Assembly: GCA_014360645.1 (NCBI GenBank)
Contig: JACIXD010000002.1
Coordinates: 124,001-188,000, forward strand
Reading direction: 5' to 3'
Source of the DNA: Actinomycetota bacterium
GTDB taxonomy: Bacteria > Actinomycetota > Geothermincolia > Geothermincolales > RBG-13-55-18
Length of the DNA stretch: 64,000 nucleotides
A program made the translations under genes and the position numbers. The notes under the pieces were generated by a model. The model was not told the origin of the DNA, did no database searches, and worked only from the letters and a program-made list of their open reading frames with translations. Numbering within the stretch: position 1 is the stretch's first letter; every line of letters starts with the position of its first letter. Below are positions 1 to 8,914 of this stretch, in pieces.

Positions 1-415
1 CGATGGTGTTGGTGGGCCTGTTGACGTCGGGATATCCCACCGTCCAGATGGTGAAGAACATGATGACCAAGGCCAGGAGCACGTGGGAGAGGGAGCCTGC
101 GAAGATGATCCAGAAGCGCCTCCCGTAGGAGACACCCCGGTAGGAGCGGGGGAAGTCCTCGGGGCTCACCTCCTCCTCGGGGTTCATGCCCAGGACCTTC
201 ACGTAGCCCCCCACCAGGATCCACTTGATGCCGAACTCGGTGTCCCCCCGCCGGGTGCTCCAGATGCGCGGCCCGAAGCCCACGAAGAACTCCGGGCATT
301 TCACCCCCGCCAGGCGCGCGGCGATGAAGTGCCCCAGCTCGTGCACGATCACCAGCACGATGACGGCGGCGATGGTCGCCAGGACCGTGGTGATCACACC
401 GCCTACCGATGCCAT
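1..415 (-). CDS. rseP: Site-2 protease RseP, N-terminal part (cut by left window edge)
   Basis: Intramembrane zinc metalloprotease that releases membrane-tethered regulators such as anti-sigma factors. The N-terminal hydrophobic helix carries HELGH, the HExxH zinc motif, followed by the usual FFVGFGPR stretch. A second hydrophobic segment begins near the window edge. ATG at 415 is preceded by a GGAAGGAAC ribosome site. The gene runs on past base 1, so the PDZ and second catalytic motif (NxxPxxxxDG) are not visible. It lies downstream of dxr on the same strand, the order usual in many bacteria. Confidence 0.93.
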   Translation of the reverse strand, partial: MASVGGVITTVLATIAAVIVLVIVHELGHFIAARLAGVKCPEFFVGFGPRIWSTRRGDTEFGIKWILVGGYVKVLGMNPEEEVSPEDFPRSYRGVSYGRRFWIIFAGSLSHVLLALVIMFFTIWTVGYPDVNRPTNTI

Positions 416-608
416 GTTCCTTCCGCCCTTTCCCTCTCAGGCCCGTCCGATCCCGCCATGGGCGTCGGGCGCCTCCTGCGTCCGCCGCCCTCCCTTGCCG
501 GACCTCTTCTACCTCATATCCGGTCACCCAGCGACGCCGGCGCCTTCCTCGATCCCGCGGCCGCTCCCCATCTCAATCCCTTCAACAGGTGTATGCCCAG
601 GTCGGGCG

Positions 609-1784
609 CTAGGTCTCCTCCCCATCGACGAGGTATGAGGCCTTCGCGCGCGCCCATTCCTCCACCGCCAGGACGTCGTCCAGTGAGCGCACCGGCTTGG
701 GGACGTGCGCCTCCAGAGTCTCCCCTATGATCCTCTCTATGTCCAGAAAGCCGACCCTCCCCCGCAGGAAGGCCTCCACCGCCACCTCGTTGGCGGCGTT
801 GAGCACCGCGGTGGCCGTCCCCCCTCTCTTTCCCGCCCGGTAGGCGAGCTCCAGGCAGCCGAAGGTCTCCCGGTCCACCTCCCCGAAGGTGAGCCTTCCC
901 AGCTCCGCCAGGTCGGTGCGCCGGAAGGGCGGGCCCCACCGCTCGGGATAGGAGAGGGCCAGCGCTATGGGTAGTCGCATGTCGGGCACGCTGAGCTGCG
1001 CCGCTAGGGAGCCGTCCCGGAACTCCACCAGGGAGTGCACTACGCTCTGGGGATGCGCCAACACTTTTATCCTCTCGTAGGGCACCCCGAAAAGAAAGTG
1101 CGCCTCGATGACCTCCAGCCCCTTGTTCATGAGGGTGGCGGAGTCCACGGTGATCTTCTTACCCATGCTCCAGGTGGGGTGGGCGAGGGCGTCCTCCACC
1201 GTCACCTCCGCCAGTTCTGCCCGCGAGCGCCCGTAAAAAGGTCCTCCCGAGGCGGTGAGCACGATGGCCTCCACGTCGCCCGGGTCCTCGCCCCGCAGGC
1301 AGTGGAAGACGGCGCCATGCTCGGAGTCCACGGGGATGAGCTCGCCCCCGTTACGCAGGGCGCTCAACACCAGCTCCCCGCCCGCCACCATGCTCTCCTT
1401 GTTGGCGAGGGCCAACCTCTTGCCGGCCCCCAGAGCCGCCAGGGTGGGAGGGAGGCCCGCAGACCCCACGATGGCGTTGAGCACCGTGTCCGCCAGGGGA
1501 TAGGCCGCCGCCTCCAGCAGGCCCTCGGGTCCCGCCGCCACCTCCACGCCCGTGCCCCGGAGCCGGCGCGCCAGCTCCTCCGCCGCCTCCCCCTCCGCCA
1601 TGCATACCAGGGGAGGCCGGTACCTCCGCGCCTGTTCCTCCAGCAGGTCCACGTTGCGCTGCGCCGTGAGGGCCACCACGCGCAGGCGGTCGGGGTGGGC
1701 GTCCACCACCTCCAGGGCCTGGGTGCCGATGGAGCCCGTGGAACCGAGCACCGCCAGCCCCCGCGTCTCCTTGTAAGCTGCCAT
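609..1784 (-). CDS. dxr: 1-deoxy-D-xylulose 5-phosphate reductoisomerase
   Basis: Second enzyme of the MEP isoprenoid pathway: converts DXP to MEP with NADPH and a divalent metal. The 391 residues match the family's length. Visible are the NADPH loop GSTGSIG near the N terminus, LANKES, the metal/substrate segment PVDSEH, the SGGPF loop, and the HPTWSMG and MNKGLE motifs. The ATG at 1784 has no Shine-Dalgarno sequence. A perfect TATAAT lies six bases upstream of it, so the mRNA is probably leaderless. rseP follows after a gap of about 190 bp. Confidence 0.97.
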   Translation of the reverse strand: MAAYKETRGLAVLGSTGSIGTQALEVVDAHPDRLRVVALTAQRNVDLLEEQARRYRPPLVCMAEGEAAEELARRLRGTGVEVAAGPEGLLEAAAYPLADTVLNAIVGSAGLPPTLAALGAGKRLALANKESMVAGGELVLSALRNGGELIPVDSEHGAVFHCLRGEDPGDVEAIVLTASGGPFYGRSRAELAEVTVEDALAHPTWSMGKKITVDSATLMNKGLEVIEAHFLFGVPYERIKVLAHPQSVVHSLVEFRDGSLAAQLSVPDMRLPIALALSYPERWGPPFRRTDLAELGRLTFGEVDRETFGCLELAYRAGKRGGTATAVLNAANEVAVEAFLRGRVGFLDIERIIGETLEAHVPKPVRSLDDVLAVEEWARAKASYLVDGEET

Positions 1785-1790
1785 GGGACA

Positions 1791-1796
1791 ATTATA
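1791..1796 (-). promoter_or_regulatory. -10 element (TATAAT) of dxr, leaderless arrangement
   Basis: On the minus strand a consensus TATAAT ends six bases before the dxr ATG, which would place transcription start at or next to the start codon. I see no convincing -35 and no ribosome site. This TANNNT-N6-ATG spacing is the known signature of leaderless genes in Actinobacteria. Confidence 0.6.
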
Positions 1797-1870
1797 AGGG
1801 TTGGGGTGGGTTCGGCGCCCGTCCGCGTCGGCCTCACCGCCTTGGTACGGCGGGAGAGTTCCTTAACCCA

Positions 1871-1969
1871 GATGCCGTCGCGGCCTGCGGAAGTCGATTT
1901 TGCCGGAGGCCAGGTCGTAGTCCTGGGTACGAGAGTGCCTTGACCTCCGATGCCGTCGCGGCCTGCGGA
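1871..1969. repeat. Pair of 21-bp direct repeats
   Basis: The 21-base sequence starting GATGCCGTCGCGG occurs identically at 1871-1891 and 1949-1969, 78 bp apart, in the non-coding gap between dxr and the broken nucleotidyltransferase gene. No gene or hairpin explains it. Confidence 0.7.
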
Positions 1970-2030
1970 AAAGACCGGAGATCGAGAGCGGCGCATAAAG
2001 GAGGGTTTTATCCCGGACGACCCGGAGGAA

Positions 2031-2404
2031 CTAGGGCGTCACCGCATACAACGCCTTCCCTTTGCCCATGGCGTGGCGGATAAACGGGTTGATCCTTTCC
2101 ATCTCCTCCGGTTCCTCCGGGATATATATCAGGATATCCATGGACACCCTCGGCCGGATCCTGCCTTGCACATCCTTGAGGCGGTCCAGGAACCTCTTGT
2201 CCGTCCGCGGGACCACCATAAGGTCAATATCGCTGAAAGGGCCGATCCTGCCCTCGGCCAAGGATCCGATGAGGATCGCTTTCTCGGCCCCATGCGCCTG
2301 AGTTCCTCGACCGCCCGAGAGAGCTCCCGTGACAACAAGCGGCGCCTTCTCTCCAACATTTCTTCGCCTATCATCAACACCGCCACCTCTCTCGCCACGA
2401 TCAT
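2031..2404 (-). pseudogene. Minimal nucleotidyltransferase (MNT-like), broken by a -1 frameshift
   Basis: The C-terminal part reads GSLAEGRIG followed by SDIDLMV, the GSx10DxD core of the KNTase/MNT nucleotidyltransferase fold. The matching N-terminal helices (MIVAREVAVLMIGEEM) lie in another frame, starting at an ATG at 2404 with AGGTGG upstream. The two frames join if one G is restored in the four-base G run (2288-2291 on the plus strand as CCCC), giving a product of about 125 residues. The frameshift may be a real inactivation or a sequencing error. Such proteins often pair with HEPN toxins, but no HEPN gene is adjacent. It is inserted between cdsA and dxr, which are usually neighbours. 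Confidence 0.7.
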
Positions 2405-2792
2405 AGCATCCACACCGTTTCCACCTGGGCCTCTCGTCGAGTGCAACCATCGGCCGATGCTCCCCACGCGATGCCGCCTTCCCGACTGCTATCCCTAGCT
2501 GGAGGAAGATCCTGGAATGAGGTCGGTCGACGCGCTCCCCGTGTCGTCACCCGTCAATGCATACGCCCGCCTTTCCCCCGGGTTGCGGTCCCGGAACCGC
2601 TGCGGCATGCCGGACACGGCGCTCCCATCATGAGCGGGCACCGTGTGTCAGGTCGGCCACAAACGGCGATCGGGGGCATACGGGGCATATGTGTGCCTGT
2701 CGTTGACCTGGCAGTCTATGCCATATCGCGCGCATTCCGTTTTCCATATCCTTCCGCTGCCGGCCGGCGCGTCGCGGTCCCCCCGGGGCCGG
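2405..2792. other. Non-coding gap between nucleotidyltransferase remnant and cdsA
   Basis: About 390 bp with no supported gene. The reading frames present lack ribosome sites and show no recognisable protein sequence. No clear terminator or promoter was found. Confidence 0.5.
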
Positions 2793-3680
2793 CTACAGCT
2801 TGAGGACGAGGTAACGCAGCAGGTAGTAGGAGACCACGGCGGTGAAGAACATGGAGTCGAAACGGTCCATGATGCCGCCGTGGCCGGGGATGAGGGAGCT
2901 CATGTCCTTGATGCCCAGCTCCCTCTTCACCAGCGACTCGGAGAGGTCTCCCAGGGGGCCGAACACGCACACCACCCCCGCCAGGGACATGGCCACCCCC
3001 AGGCTGAGCCAGTCGCGGTTCAAGGTGAGGTAGAGCACGTAGGCGGCGACGAAGGAGGCCAGGGTTCCCGCCGCCGTCCCTTCCCAGCTTTTCCCAGGGC
3101 TGATGCGCGGCACCATCTTGTGGCGGCCGAAAGCCGACCCCGCGAAGTAGGCGATGGAGTCGTATATCCATACCATCACGATCACCGCGAAGGGCGCCGT
3201 CCAGGGCACGTCGTCGAATCCCAACATGAGCACGAAGTGGGCCAGGCACAGTCCCACCAGGGCCACCCCCAGAAGGGAGACGGCGATATCTACGGTGGGG
3301 GAATCGGAGCCCCCGCGCGCGATGCACCACGCGAAGAGCAGCGGCAGGTAGCAAGCCATGGCCACCACCAGGGGAGTGAGGTCCTGGCTCTCACGGAGAA
3401 AATAGGCGATGATCGGGAAGGCGCATCCGGCGGCGACGGAGAGGAGAGCGGCAGGACGGTAGCGGTGGCGGGAAAAGGTGGAATAGAGCTCCCAGAGGCC
3501 GCCCAGGACGATGAGGGATATCCCCGCCGTGAAGGGGATCTCGCCCCACCACAGCAGGATGACCACCACCAGGACCAACACCACCGCGCTCACCACGCGC
3601 GCCGCCAGCCCGCGGAAACGCGCCGCCAGCGGAGCCTTGCCGCCGCCGCCCGCCCCCGCTCCCGCCGCGCCGCCCGCCAC
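2793..3680 (-). CDS. cdsA: Phosphatidate cytidylyltransferase
   Basis: Makes CDP-diacylglycerol from phosphatidate and CTP in the membrane, the branch point of phospholipid synthesis. The 295-residue protein has several hydrophobic helices and the C-terminal family signature: SPGKSWEG, then GDLSES, then KDMSSLIPGHGGIMDRFDS. The start is GTG at 3680, immediately after the frr stop (TGA then GTG, no gap), so it is translationally coupled. It closes the rpsB-tsf-pyrH-frr-cdsA group. Confidence 0.96.
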   Translation of the reverse strand: MAGGAAGAGAGGGGKAPLAARFRGLAARVVSAVVLVLVVVILLWWGEIPFTAGISLIVLGGLWELYSTFSRHRYRPAALLSVAAGCAFPIIAYFLRESQDLTPLVVAMACYLPLLFAWCIARGGSDSPTVDIAVSLLGVALVGLCLAHFVLMLGFDDVPWTAPFAVIVMVWIYDSIAYFAGSAFGRHKMVPRISPGKSWEGTAAGTLASFVAAYVLYLTLNRDWLSLGVAMSLAGVVCVFGPLGDLSESLVKRELGIKDMSSLIPGHGGIMDRFDSMFFTAVVSYYLLRYLVLKL

Positions 3681-4238
3681 TCAGACCTCCATGAGTTCCT
3701 TTTCCTTGACCTTGAGCATCTCGTCGATCTCGGCCACATAGCGGTCGGTGAGCTTCTGCGCCTCCTCCTGTCCCCGGCGCAGGTCGTCCTTGGTGATCTC
3801 CCCCTCCTTCTCGAAGGAGCGCAGGTCCTCGATGGCGTCGCGACGCACGTTGCGCACCGCCACCCTGCCCTCCTCGGCCTTGGCGCGCACCAGGCGCGTG
3901 AGCTCCTTGCGCCGCTCCTCGTTGAGCTTGGGTATGGGAAGACGGACGACGTTGCCGTCGTTGACCGGGTTGAGACCCAGGTCCGACTGCAGGATGGCCT
4001 TCTCCACCTCCGGGATCACGCTCTTGTCGTAGGGAGAGATGACCAGCAGGGTGGGCTCGGGCACCCCTATGGAGGCTATCTGGTTGAGGGGGGTGGGCGT
4101 GCCGTAGTAGTTCACGCTCACCCGGTTGAGCAGCGAGGCGCTGGCCCTCCCGGTGCGGATGGAGGCGAACTCGTCCTTCACGTGTTCCACGGCCTTCTTC
4201 ATGCGGCGTTCCGCGTCCTGCAACACCTCGTCTAACAC
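3681..4238 (-). CDS. frr: Ribosome recycling factor
   Basis: Splits post-termination ribosomes together with EF-G. 185 residues, the normal family length. Visible are [18 protein letters not shown], the PYDKS segment and the [11 protein letters not shown] segment. The start is a GTG at 4238 preceded by GGGGGAGAAACA. It overlaps the pyrH stop by seven bases, so the longer upstream frame is not used. The direct junction with cdsA downstream implies one operon. Confidence 0.97.
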   Translation of the reverse strand: MLDEVLQDAERRMKKAVEHVKDEFASIRTGRASASLLNRVSVNYYGTPTPLNQIASIGVPEPTLLVISPYDKSVIPEVEKAILQSDLGLNPVNDGNVVRLPIPKLNEERRKELTRLVRAKAEEGRVAVRNVRRDAIEDLRSFEKEGEITKDDLRRGQEEAQKLTDRYVAEIDEMLKVKEKELMEV

Positions 4239-4990
4239 TGTTTCTCCCCCTTGTCCTTCTCGTCGGCAACGATGGTCCCGATCCTCTCGCCGCAAAGAAC
4301 GCGGGTGATGTTGCCCGGCACGGTCATGTTGAACACGATGATGGGGAGGCGGTTGTCCATGCACAGCGACACCGCCGTGGCGTCCATGACCCTGAGCCCT
4401 TGCTGCAGCACCTCGATGTAATCCAGGGAGGCGTACATCACCGCCTCCGGGTTGAGCATGGGGTCCGAATCGTAGACCCCGTTGACCATGGTGGCCTTGA
4501 GGATGGCCTCGGCGCCTATCTCCAGGGCGCGCAGGGCGGCGGTGGTGTCGGTGGTGAAATAGGGGTTTCCCGTGCCGGCGGCGAAGATGACCACCCTTCC
4601 CTTCTCCAGATGGCGGATGGCCCTGCGCCTGATGTAGGGCTCGGCCACCGCCTGCATCTCGATGGCCGACTGCACGCGGGTGAAGACGCCCCGCTTCTCC
4701 AGGGCGTCCTGCAGGACCAGGGAGTTCATCACCGTGGCCAGCATGCCCACGTAGTCGGCCGCCGCGCGGTCCATGCCCCTGGCGCTCGCGGCCATGCCCC
4801 GGAAGATGTTGCCGCCCCCCACCACCACGGCTATCTGCACCCCCAGGCGGTTCACCTCCGCCAGCTCGTCGGCGATGACCCCCACCGTCTCGGGATCTAT
4901 GCCGTATTCCAGGCGGCCCATGAAGGCCTCGCCGCTGAGCTTGATGAGCGCCCGCCTGTAAAGGGGCGTGGGTCTCTCTCCCTCGGCCAA
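4232..4990 (-). CDS. pyrH: Uridylate kinase (UMP kinase)
   Basis: Phosphorylates UMP to UDP; bacterial type of the amino-acid-kinase fold. Visible are IKLSGEAF with the catalytic Lys, [34 protein letters not shown] and [13 protein letters not shown]. The start is TTG at 4990 with an AAAGGA site seven bases upstream; there is no nearer ATG that keeps the N-terminal strand. 252 residues. It overlaps frr. Confidence 0.97.
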   Translation of the reverse strand: MAEGERPTPLYRRALIKLSGEAFMGRLEYGIDPETVGVIADELAEVNRLGVQIAVVVGGGNIFRGMAASARGMDRAAADYVGMLATVMNSLVLQDALEKRGVFTRVQSAIEMQAVAEPYIRRRAIRHLEKGRVVIFAAGTGNPYFTTDTTAALRALEIGAEAILKATMVNGVYDSDPMLNPEAVMYASLDYIEVLQQGLRVMDATAVSLCMDNRLPIIVFNMTVPGNITRVLCGERIGTIVADEKDKGEKQC

Positions 4991-5094
4991 GGCTGTCCTT
5001 TCCCCTTACGCGGTTCTTCGGAGACGGTCCCGTCCGACGTCCCGATAAGTTTTCTATTCCCTCCGACCGGATACCTTCCCCTCCGCCCGCCGTC

Positions 5095-5697
5095 CTATTC
5101 GGACGTCTCGCCGACCTGGAAGCGGACGAAGCGCCTTACCACGATGTTCTCGCCCGTCGCGGCGATGGTACGCTGCACCAGCTCCCGGATGGTGATCTCC
5201 GGGTCCTTCACGAAGGGCTGCTCCAGCAGGCACACCTCCTCGTAATATTTCTTGAGGCGTCCCTCCACGATCTTGTCCACCACCTTCTCCGGCTTTCCCT
5301 CCTTGAGGGCCCGGCTGCGGTTTATCTCCCTCTCCTGATCCAGCAGCTCCTCGGGAACGTCCTCCGGGGACACGTAGAGGGGGTTGGCCGCCGCTATGTG
5401 CATGGCGATGTCGTGCACCATGGCCCGGAAAGTCTCGTTGCGCGCCACGAAATCGGTCTCGCAGTTCACCTCGAGCAGCACGCCGATGCGGTTGTTAAGG
5501 TGGATGTAGGCGTCCACGATCCCGTCCGCCGCGCTGCGCCCGGCCTTCTTCTGGGCGCCCGCCAGGCCTTTCTCGCGCAGGATGCGCACCGCCTTCTCCA
5601 TATCCCCCCCGGCCTCCTGGAGCGCCTGTTTGCAGTCCATTATCCCGGCCCCGGTGGACTCCCTCAGTTCCTTTACCTGCGCTGCGTTTATATCCAT
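5095..5697 (-). CDS. tsf: Elongation factor Ts, short form
   Basis: Nucleotide exchange factor for EF-Tu. Starts [13 protein letters not shown], with the signature segments [13 protein letters not shown] and [12 protein letters not shown]. At 200 residues it is the short form found in Thermus, cyanobacteria and some Actinobacteria, with the second core subdomain reduced. ATG at 5697 follows GAGGAGGAGAG. It lies downstream of rpsB. Confidence 0.97.
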   Translation of the reverse strand: MDINAAQVKELRESTGAGIMDCKQALQEAGGDMEKAVRILREKGLAGAQKKAGRSAADGIVDAYIHLNNRIGVLLEVNCETDFVARNETFRAMVHDIAMHIAAANPLYVSPEDVPEELLDQEREINRSRALKEGKPEKVVDKIVEGRLKKYYEEVCLLEQPFVKDPEITIRELVQRTIAATGENIVVRRFVRFQVGETSE

Positions 5698-5726
5698 CTC
5701 TCCTCCTCTTGGTTAAGTCTCGGTCG

Positions 5727-5953
5727 GCTCCGCGCCTCACTCCCCCGCCCCGGCCTCCGCGGCTTCCTCTCCGGTCCGGTCGGAGGCGGCCACCGAAACG
5801 GGCTCGCGCGGCCTCTCTTCCTCTTCCCTGCGGCGCGCCCGCTCCGCGCCTCACTCCCCCGCCCCGGCCTCCGCGGCTTCCTCTCCGGTCCGGTCGGAGG
5901 CGGCCACCGAAACGGGCTCGCGCGGCCTCTCTTCCTCTTCCCTGCGGCGCGCC
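5727..5953. repeat. Near-perfect 114-bp tandem duplication covering the 3' end of rpsB
   Basis: The segment 5841-5953 recurs at 5727-5839; the first difference is at the last base of the 114-bp unit. The unit contains the final roughly 33 codons of rpsB and its stop. Because 114 is a multiple of three, the copy lies in frame after the true stop and ends in the same stop codon, so readthrough would add a second acidic tail. The near-identity indicates a very recent event. Confidence 0.9.
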
Positions 5954-6648
5954 TGCAGGGCATCCCGGATCTGGTATCCCTCCAGAACGGCGTTGGCGAT
6001 AACCCTGCTGATGAGGTTGGCCGCCCGGATGGCGTCATCGTTGCCTGGTATGACGTAATCCACCAGGTCGGGGTCACAGTTGGTATCCACCACCGCGATC
6101 ACCGGTATCTCCAGCTTGCGCGCCTCCATGAGCGCTATGTTCTCCTTGCGCGGGTCGATGATGAAGACCGCGCCCGGAAGGCTCTCCATGTTGCGCAGCC
6201 CCTCCAGGTTGCGGCGCAGCTTGGCCAGCTGGTGCCTCACCTGCGTGGCCTGCTTCTTGGGCATGGCCTCGATCTCCCCCGAGGACTCCAGCTCCTCCAG
6301 CTCCTTGAGCTTCTCGATCCTGCGCCTGATGGTCACCCAGTTGGTGAGGGTGCCGCCCAGCCAGCGGTTGGTGACGTAGGGCATTCCGCAGCGGATGGCG
6401 TTCTCCCGTATGGCCTCCTGTGCCTGCTTTTTGGTGCCGATGAAGAGTAGGGTGCCGCCCCTACCCACCATCTCGCGGATGAAAATGTAGGCCTCCTCGA
6501 TGAGGGCAAGCGTCTGCTGCAGGTCGATGATGTAGATTCCGTTACGCTCGGTGAAGATGTACTTCTTCATCTTGGGGTTCCAGCGACGGGTCTGGTGACC
6601 GAAGTGGAACCCCGCCTCCAGCAGGTGTTTCATGGATACTACGGTCAT
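5851..6648 (-). CDS. rpsB: 30S ribosomal protein S2
   Basis: Small-subunit protein S2. [19 protein letters not shown] begins the conserved domain, followed by [15 protein letters not shown] and the [11 protein letters not shown] segment. The ATG at 6648 has a strong GGGAGGAAAA site; upstream in-frame ATGs lack one. 265 residues including an acidic, Glu/Ala-rich tail, which is exactly the part duplicated just downstream. It heads the rpsB-tsf-pyrH-frr-cdsA group. Confidence 0.97.
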   Translation of the reverse strand: MTVVSMKHLLEAGFHFGHQTRRWNPKMKKYIFTERNGIYIIDLQQTLALIEEAYIFIREMVGRGGTLLFIGTKKQAQEAIRENAIRCGMPYVTNRWLGGTLTNWVTIRRRIEKLKELEELESSGEIEAMPKKQATQVRHQLAKLRRNLEGLRNMESLPGAVFIIDPRKENIALMEARKLEIPVIAVVDTNCDPDLVDYVIPGNDDAIRAANLISRVIANAVLEGYQIRDALQARRREEEERPREPVSVAASDRTGEEAAEAGAGE

Positions 6649-6742
6649 TTTTCCTCCCGGTTTTTCCTCCGCCCGCATCCACCCCCTCGACGTCCCCTCG
6701 GGGCACCCGTCAAGGGGTCCGCGGGCGTGCGTGATGACGGCC

Positions 6743-6767
6743 AAAAAAAATCCCGCCTGCGGCGGGC
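6743..6767 (-). terminator. Rho-independent terminator
   Basis: On the minus strand CCCGCC-GCA-GGCGGG is followed by ATTTTTTTT. It lies about 310 bp downstream of the whiG stop and about 95 bp upstream of the rpsB start, separating the two transcription units. Confidence 0.85.
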
Positions 6768-7076
6768 CTCGCGGCGCCTCTCATCCAGGTCGCGATAAGC
6801 GAATCTCCAGGCCCACCTCCTCCGCTGTCGTTTTAGGCGCCAAAGAGAAAGTTAACATAAAGCGCCCGGTCGGGCAACTCGGCGGGGGACGCCACGGCCC
6901 TCGCGCGGCATTCTCCGCCGCCAGCCATCTTGAATGGAGTCGGAGACGATGCGAGCGATTGCGCGCCGCTCTCCCGGCCGGCGTTTTCTTCCGCTCGCCC
7001 ACGCGGACATGCAGCCCGCGATCCTCTGGAGATCACGCCGCGGCCCTCGAGCGTTACTTGCGGTCGCGCCCGTGCC
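6768..7076. other. Untranslated stretch between the whiG stop and its terminator
   Basis: About 310 bp with no supported gene. Short minus-strand frames lack ribosome sites. If the terminator at 6743-6767 ends the whiG mRNA, this is an unusually long 3' untranslated region. No tRNA or named RNA family was recognised. Confidence 0.45.
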
Positions 7077-7907
7077 TCACAGTTCCAGCGCGCCCCTGGC
7101 GCTGGTCAGGCGGCCCTTTAGGCGCAGGATGGCCTTGGTGTGCATCTGGCACACCCTCGACTCCGTCACCCCAAGCACCTCGCCGATCTCGCGCAGGGTC
7201 AGACCCTCGTAGTAGTAGAGGGAGATGACTATCTTCTCCCGCTCCGGGAGCCGGTTGATGGCCTCGGCGAGGATCCGCTTCATCTCCTCGATCTCGTAGG
7301 TCTGGGATGGGTCCTTGACGCGCGAGTCCTCCAGGGTGTCCACCAGGCTCACCTTGTCGCCCTTGTCGCCGCCGATGCTCCACAGCTCGTCCAGGGCCAC
7401 TAGGGAGATGAAGCTCATCTGCTGCAGGAGCTGGTTGAGCTCGTCCACCGACATCCCCATGTGTTGGGCCACCTCCTCGTCGGTGGGCAGGCGCTTGAGC
7501 TCGTTTTCCAGCACCATGTAGGCCTTCTCCAGCTCGCGGGCCTTGAAGCGTATGGAGCGCGGCACCCAGTCGATGGAGCGCAGCTCGTCGATGATGGCCC
7601 CCTTGATGCGGGAGATAGCGTAGGTCTCGAACTTGATACCGCGCCCGGGGTCGTACTTCTCGATGGCGTCTATGAGCCCGAAGATGCCGTAGCTGACCAG
7701 GTCGGCGTACTCGATGTTGGGGGGAAGCCCCGAGGAGACCCTCCCCGCGACGTATTTGACCAGGGGCGCATAGTTGAGGATGAGCTTCTCGCGGGCTTCC
7801 TGCGAGCCCTCTTCCTTGAATTGCTTCCAGATATCGCTTACATCCTCTATTCCGTCCAACCTGGCTCCTCTTTTGTAAAAGTCTGCCGTGTTCAACATTC
7901 TCCCCAT
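7077..7907 (-). CDS. whiG: RNA polymerase sigma factor, WhiG/FliA type
   Basis: Alternative sigma-70 family factor of group 3. Region 2 reads YADLVSYGIFGLIDAIEKYDPGR-like with KFETYAISRIKGAI; region 3 reads PTDEEVAQHMGMS; region 4 carries LTLREIGEVLGVTESRV. 276 residues, the WhiG length. In Streptomyces whiG sits between dprA/xer-like genes and rpsB, as here, which favours WhiG over motility FliA; no flagellar genes are in view. ATG at 7907 has a weak site; ATG at 7898 is an alternative. It probably shares the xerC promoter. Confidence 0.92.
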   Translation of the reverse strand: MGRMLNTADFYKRGARLDGIEDVSDIWKQFKEEGSQEAREKLILNYAPLVKYVAGRVSSGLPPNIEYADLVSYGIFGLIDAIEKYDPGRGIKFETYAISRIKGAIIDELRSIDWVPRSIRFKARELEKAYMVLENELKRLPTDEEVAQHMGMSVDELNQLLQQMSFISLVALDELWSIGGDKGDKVSLVDTLEDSRVKDPSQTYEIEEMKRILAEAINRLPEREKIVISLYYYEGLTLREIGEVLGVTESRVCQMHTKAILRLKGRLTSARGALEL

Positions 7908-7941
7908 CTCGGTAATCAGATGCTGGGCCTTTGCAGTAGCA

Positions 7942-8844
7942 TCACGCGCGAGGGTGGGTCCGGAAAAAGACCTCTTTCAGCTGACCTTTATCAAGATGAG
8001 TATAAATCTGGGTGGTTGATAAATCAACATGGCCCAGCAGCTCCTGAACCGTCCTCAGGTCCGCCCCACCCTGCAGCATGTGGGTGGCAAAGGAGTGTCG
8101 GAGGGTATGCGGACTGACCCTCCTGCCCCCCTCCAGCTCCCGGAAGAAACGCTCCACCACCCGGCGCACACCCCGGTCGCTCAGCCTGCCCCCGCGTAGG
8201 TTGAGGAACAGAGCTCGCTCGGCGGCGCCGTCGGGAGAGTTGGCGGCCAGCGCCGGCCTCTCCTTCTCCAGGTACCTCCCCACCAGCTGTAGCGCTGCGT
8301 CATGCACGGGGATGACGCGCTCCTTGCGACCCTTACCGAGAACTCTCACCTCCCCTCTCCTCATATCCAGGTCTTCCAGGTCAAGACCCGACAGTTCCCC
8401 CACTCGCATACCGGTCGCGTAAAGCAGTTCTATGACCGCCATATCCCTCAACGAGGTGCGGTAGACATGCAATGCATGTTTCTCCTCCGCACCCTCTATC
8501 TCCTCCAGCCGCAACGCGCGCGGAAGCCTGCGTTCCCGCCTGGGAGGGGAAAGGGCCAGGGAAGGATCGGCCCGGAGATAGCCCCTGAGGGTGAGAAACC
8601 GGAAGAACCCCTTGACGGAAGAAGCGCGCCGCGCCACCGTGGAGCGCGCGTAACCCCTGGTCTGCAGGTTGGCGAGGTAGCGGCGGAGGAGACGGTGGTC
8701 CACCTCCGCCGGCTCTTCCGCACCCGCTCGCCGGCAGAACTCCTCGAAGACCCGCAGGTCCTCGCGGTACGCCCGCAACGTCTCGGGCGAGAGGTTGCGT
8801 TCCGCCTCGAGAAAGCGCAGGTATTCCTCCACCAGAGAGTCCAT
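7942..8844 (-). CDS. xerC: Tyrosine recombinase XerC/XerD
   Basis: Site-specific recombinase that resolves chromosome dimers at dif. It has an N-terminal SAM-like core-binding domain (EEYLRFLEAERNLS) and a catalytic domain with Arg in TGMRVGELSGL, Lys in GKGRKERVIP, HTLRHSFATH and LGHVDLSTTQIYTH, ending with the nucleophilic Tyr. 300 residues from the ATG at 8844, which has GAGGGGGAAG upstream; the earlier TTG at 8862 has none. whiG follows after 34 bp. Confidence 0.95.
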   Translation of the reverse strand: MDSLVEEYLRFLEAERNLSPETLRAYREDLRVFEEFCRRAGAEEPAEVDHRLLRRYLANLQTRGYARSTVARRASSVKGFFRFLTLRGYLRADPSLALSPPRRERRLPRALRLEEIEGAEEKHALHVYRTSLRDMAVIELLYATGMRVGELSGLDLEDLDMRRGEVRVLGKGRKERVIPVHDAALQLVGRYLEKERPALAANSPDGAAERALFLNLRGGRLSDRGVRRVVERFFRELEGGRRVSPHTLRHSFATHMLQGGADLRTVQELLGHVDLSTTQIYTHLDKGQLKEVFFRTHPRA

Positions 8845-8886
8845 CTTCCCCCTCGAGCGCAAGCCTTTCTGTTGAAACCTTATATG

Positions 8887-8914
8887 ATTTTATACTATAC
8901 GATATTATTGTCAA
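8887..8914 (-). promoter_or_regulatory. Strong sigma-70-type promoter of xerC-whiG
   Basis: On the minus strand there is a perfect -35 TTGACA (8909-8914), a 16-bp spacer, and -10 TAAAAT (8887-8892). It lies 43 bp before the xerC ATG, inside an AT-rich island of about 80 bp (8880-8960) that stands out sharply from the GC-rich surroundings. Confidence 0.75.

Noticed and set aside
7077-7907. Sigma factor considered as motility FliA
   Set aside because: No flagellar or chemotaxis genes in the window, and the dprA-xerC-sigma-rpsB order matches the actinobacterial whiG locus.
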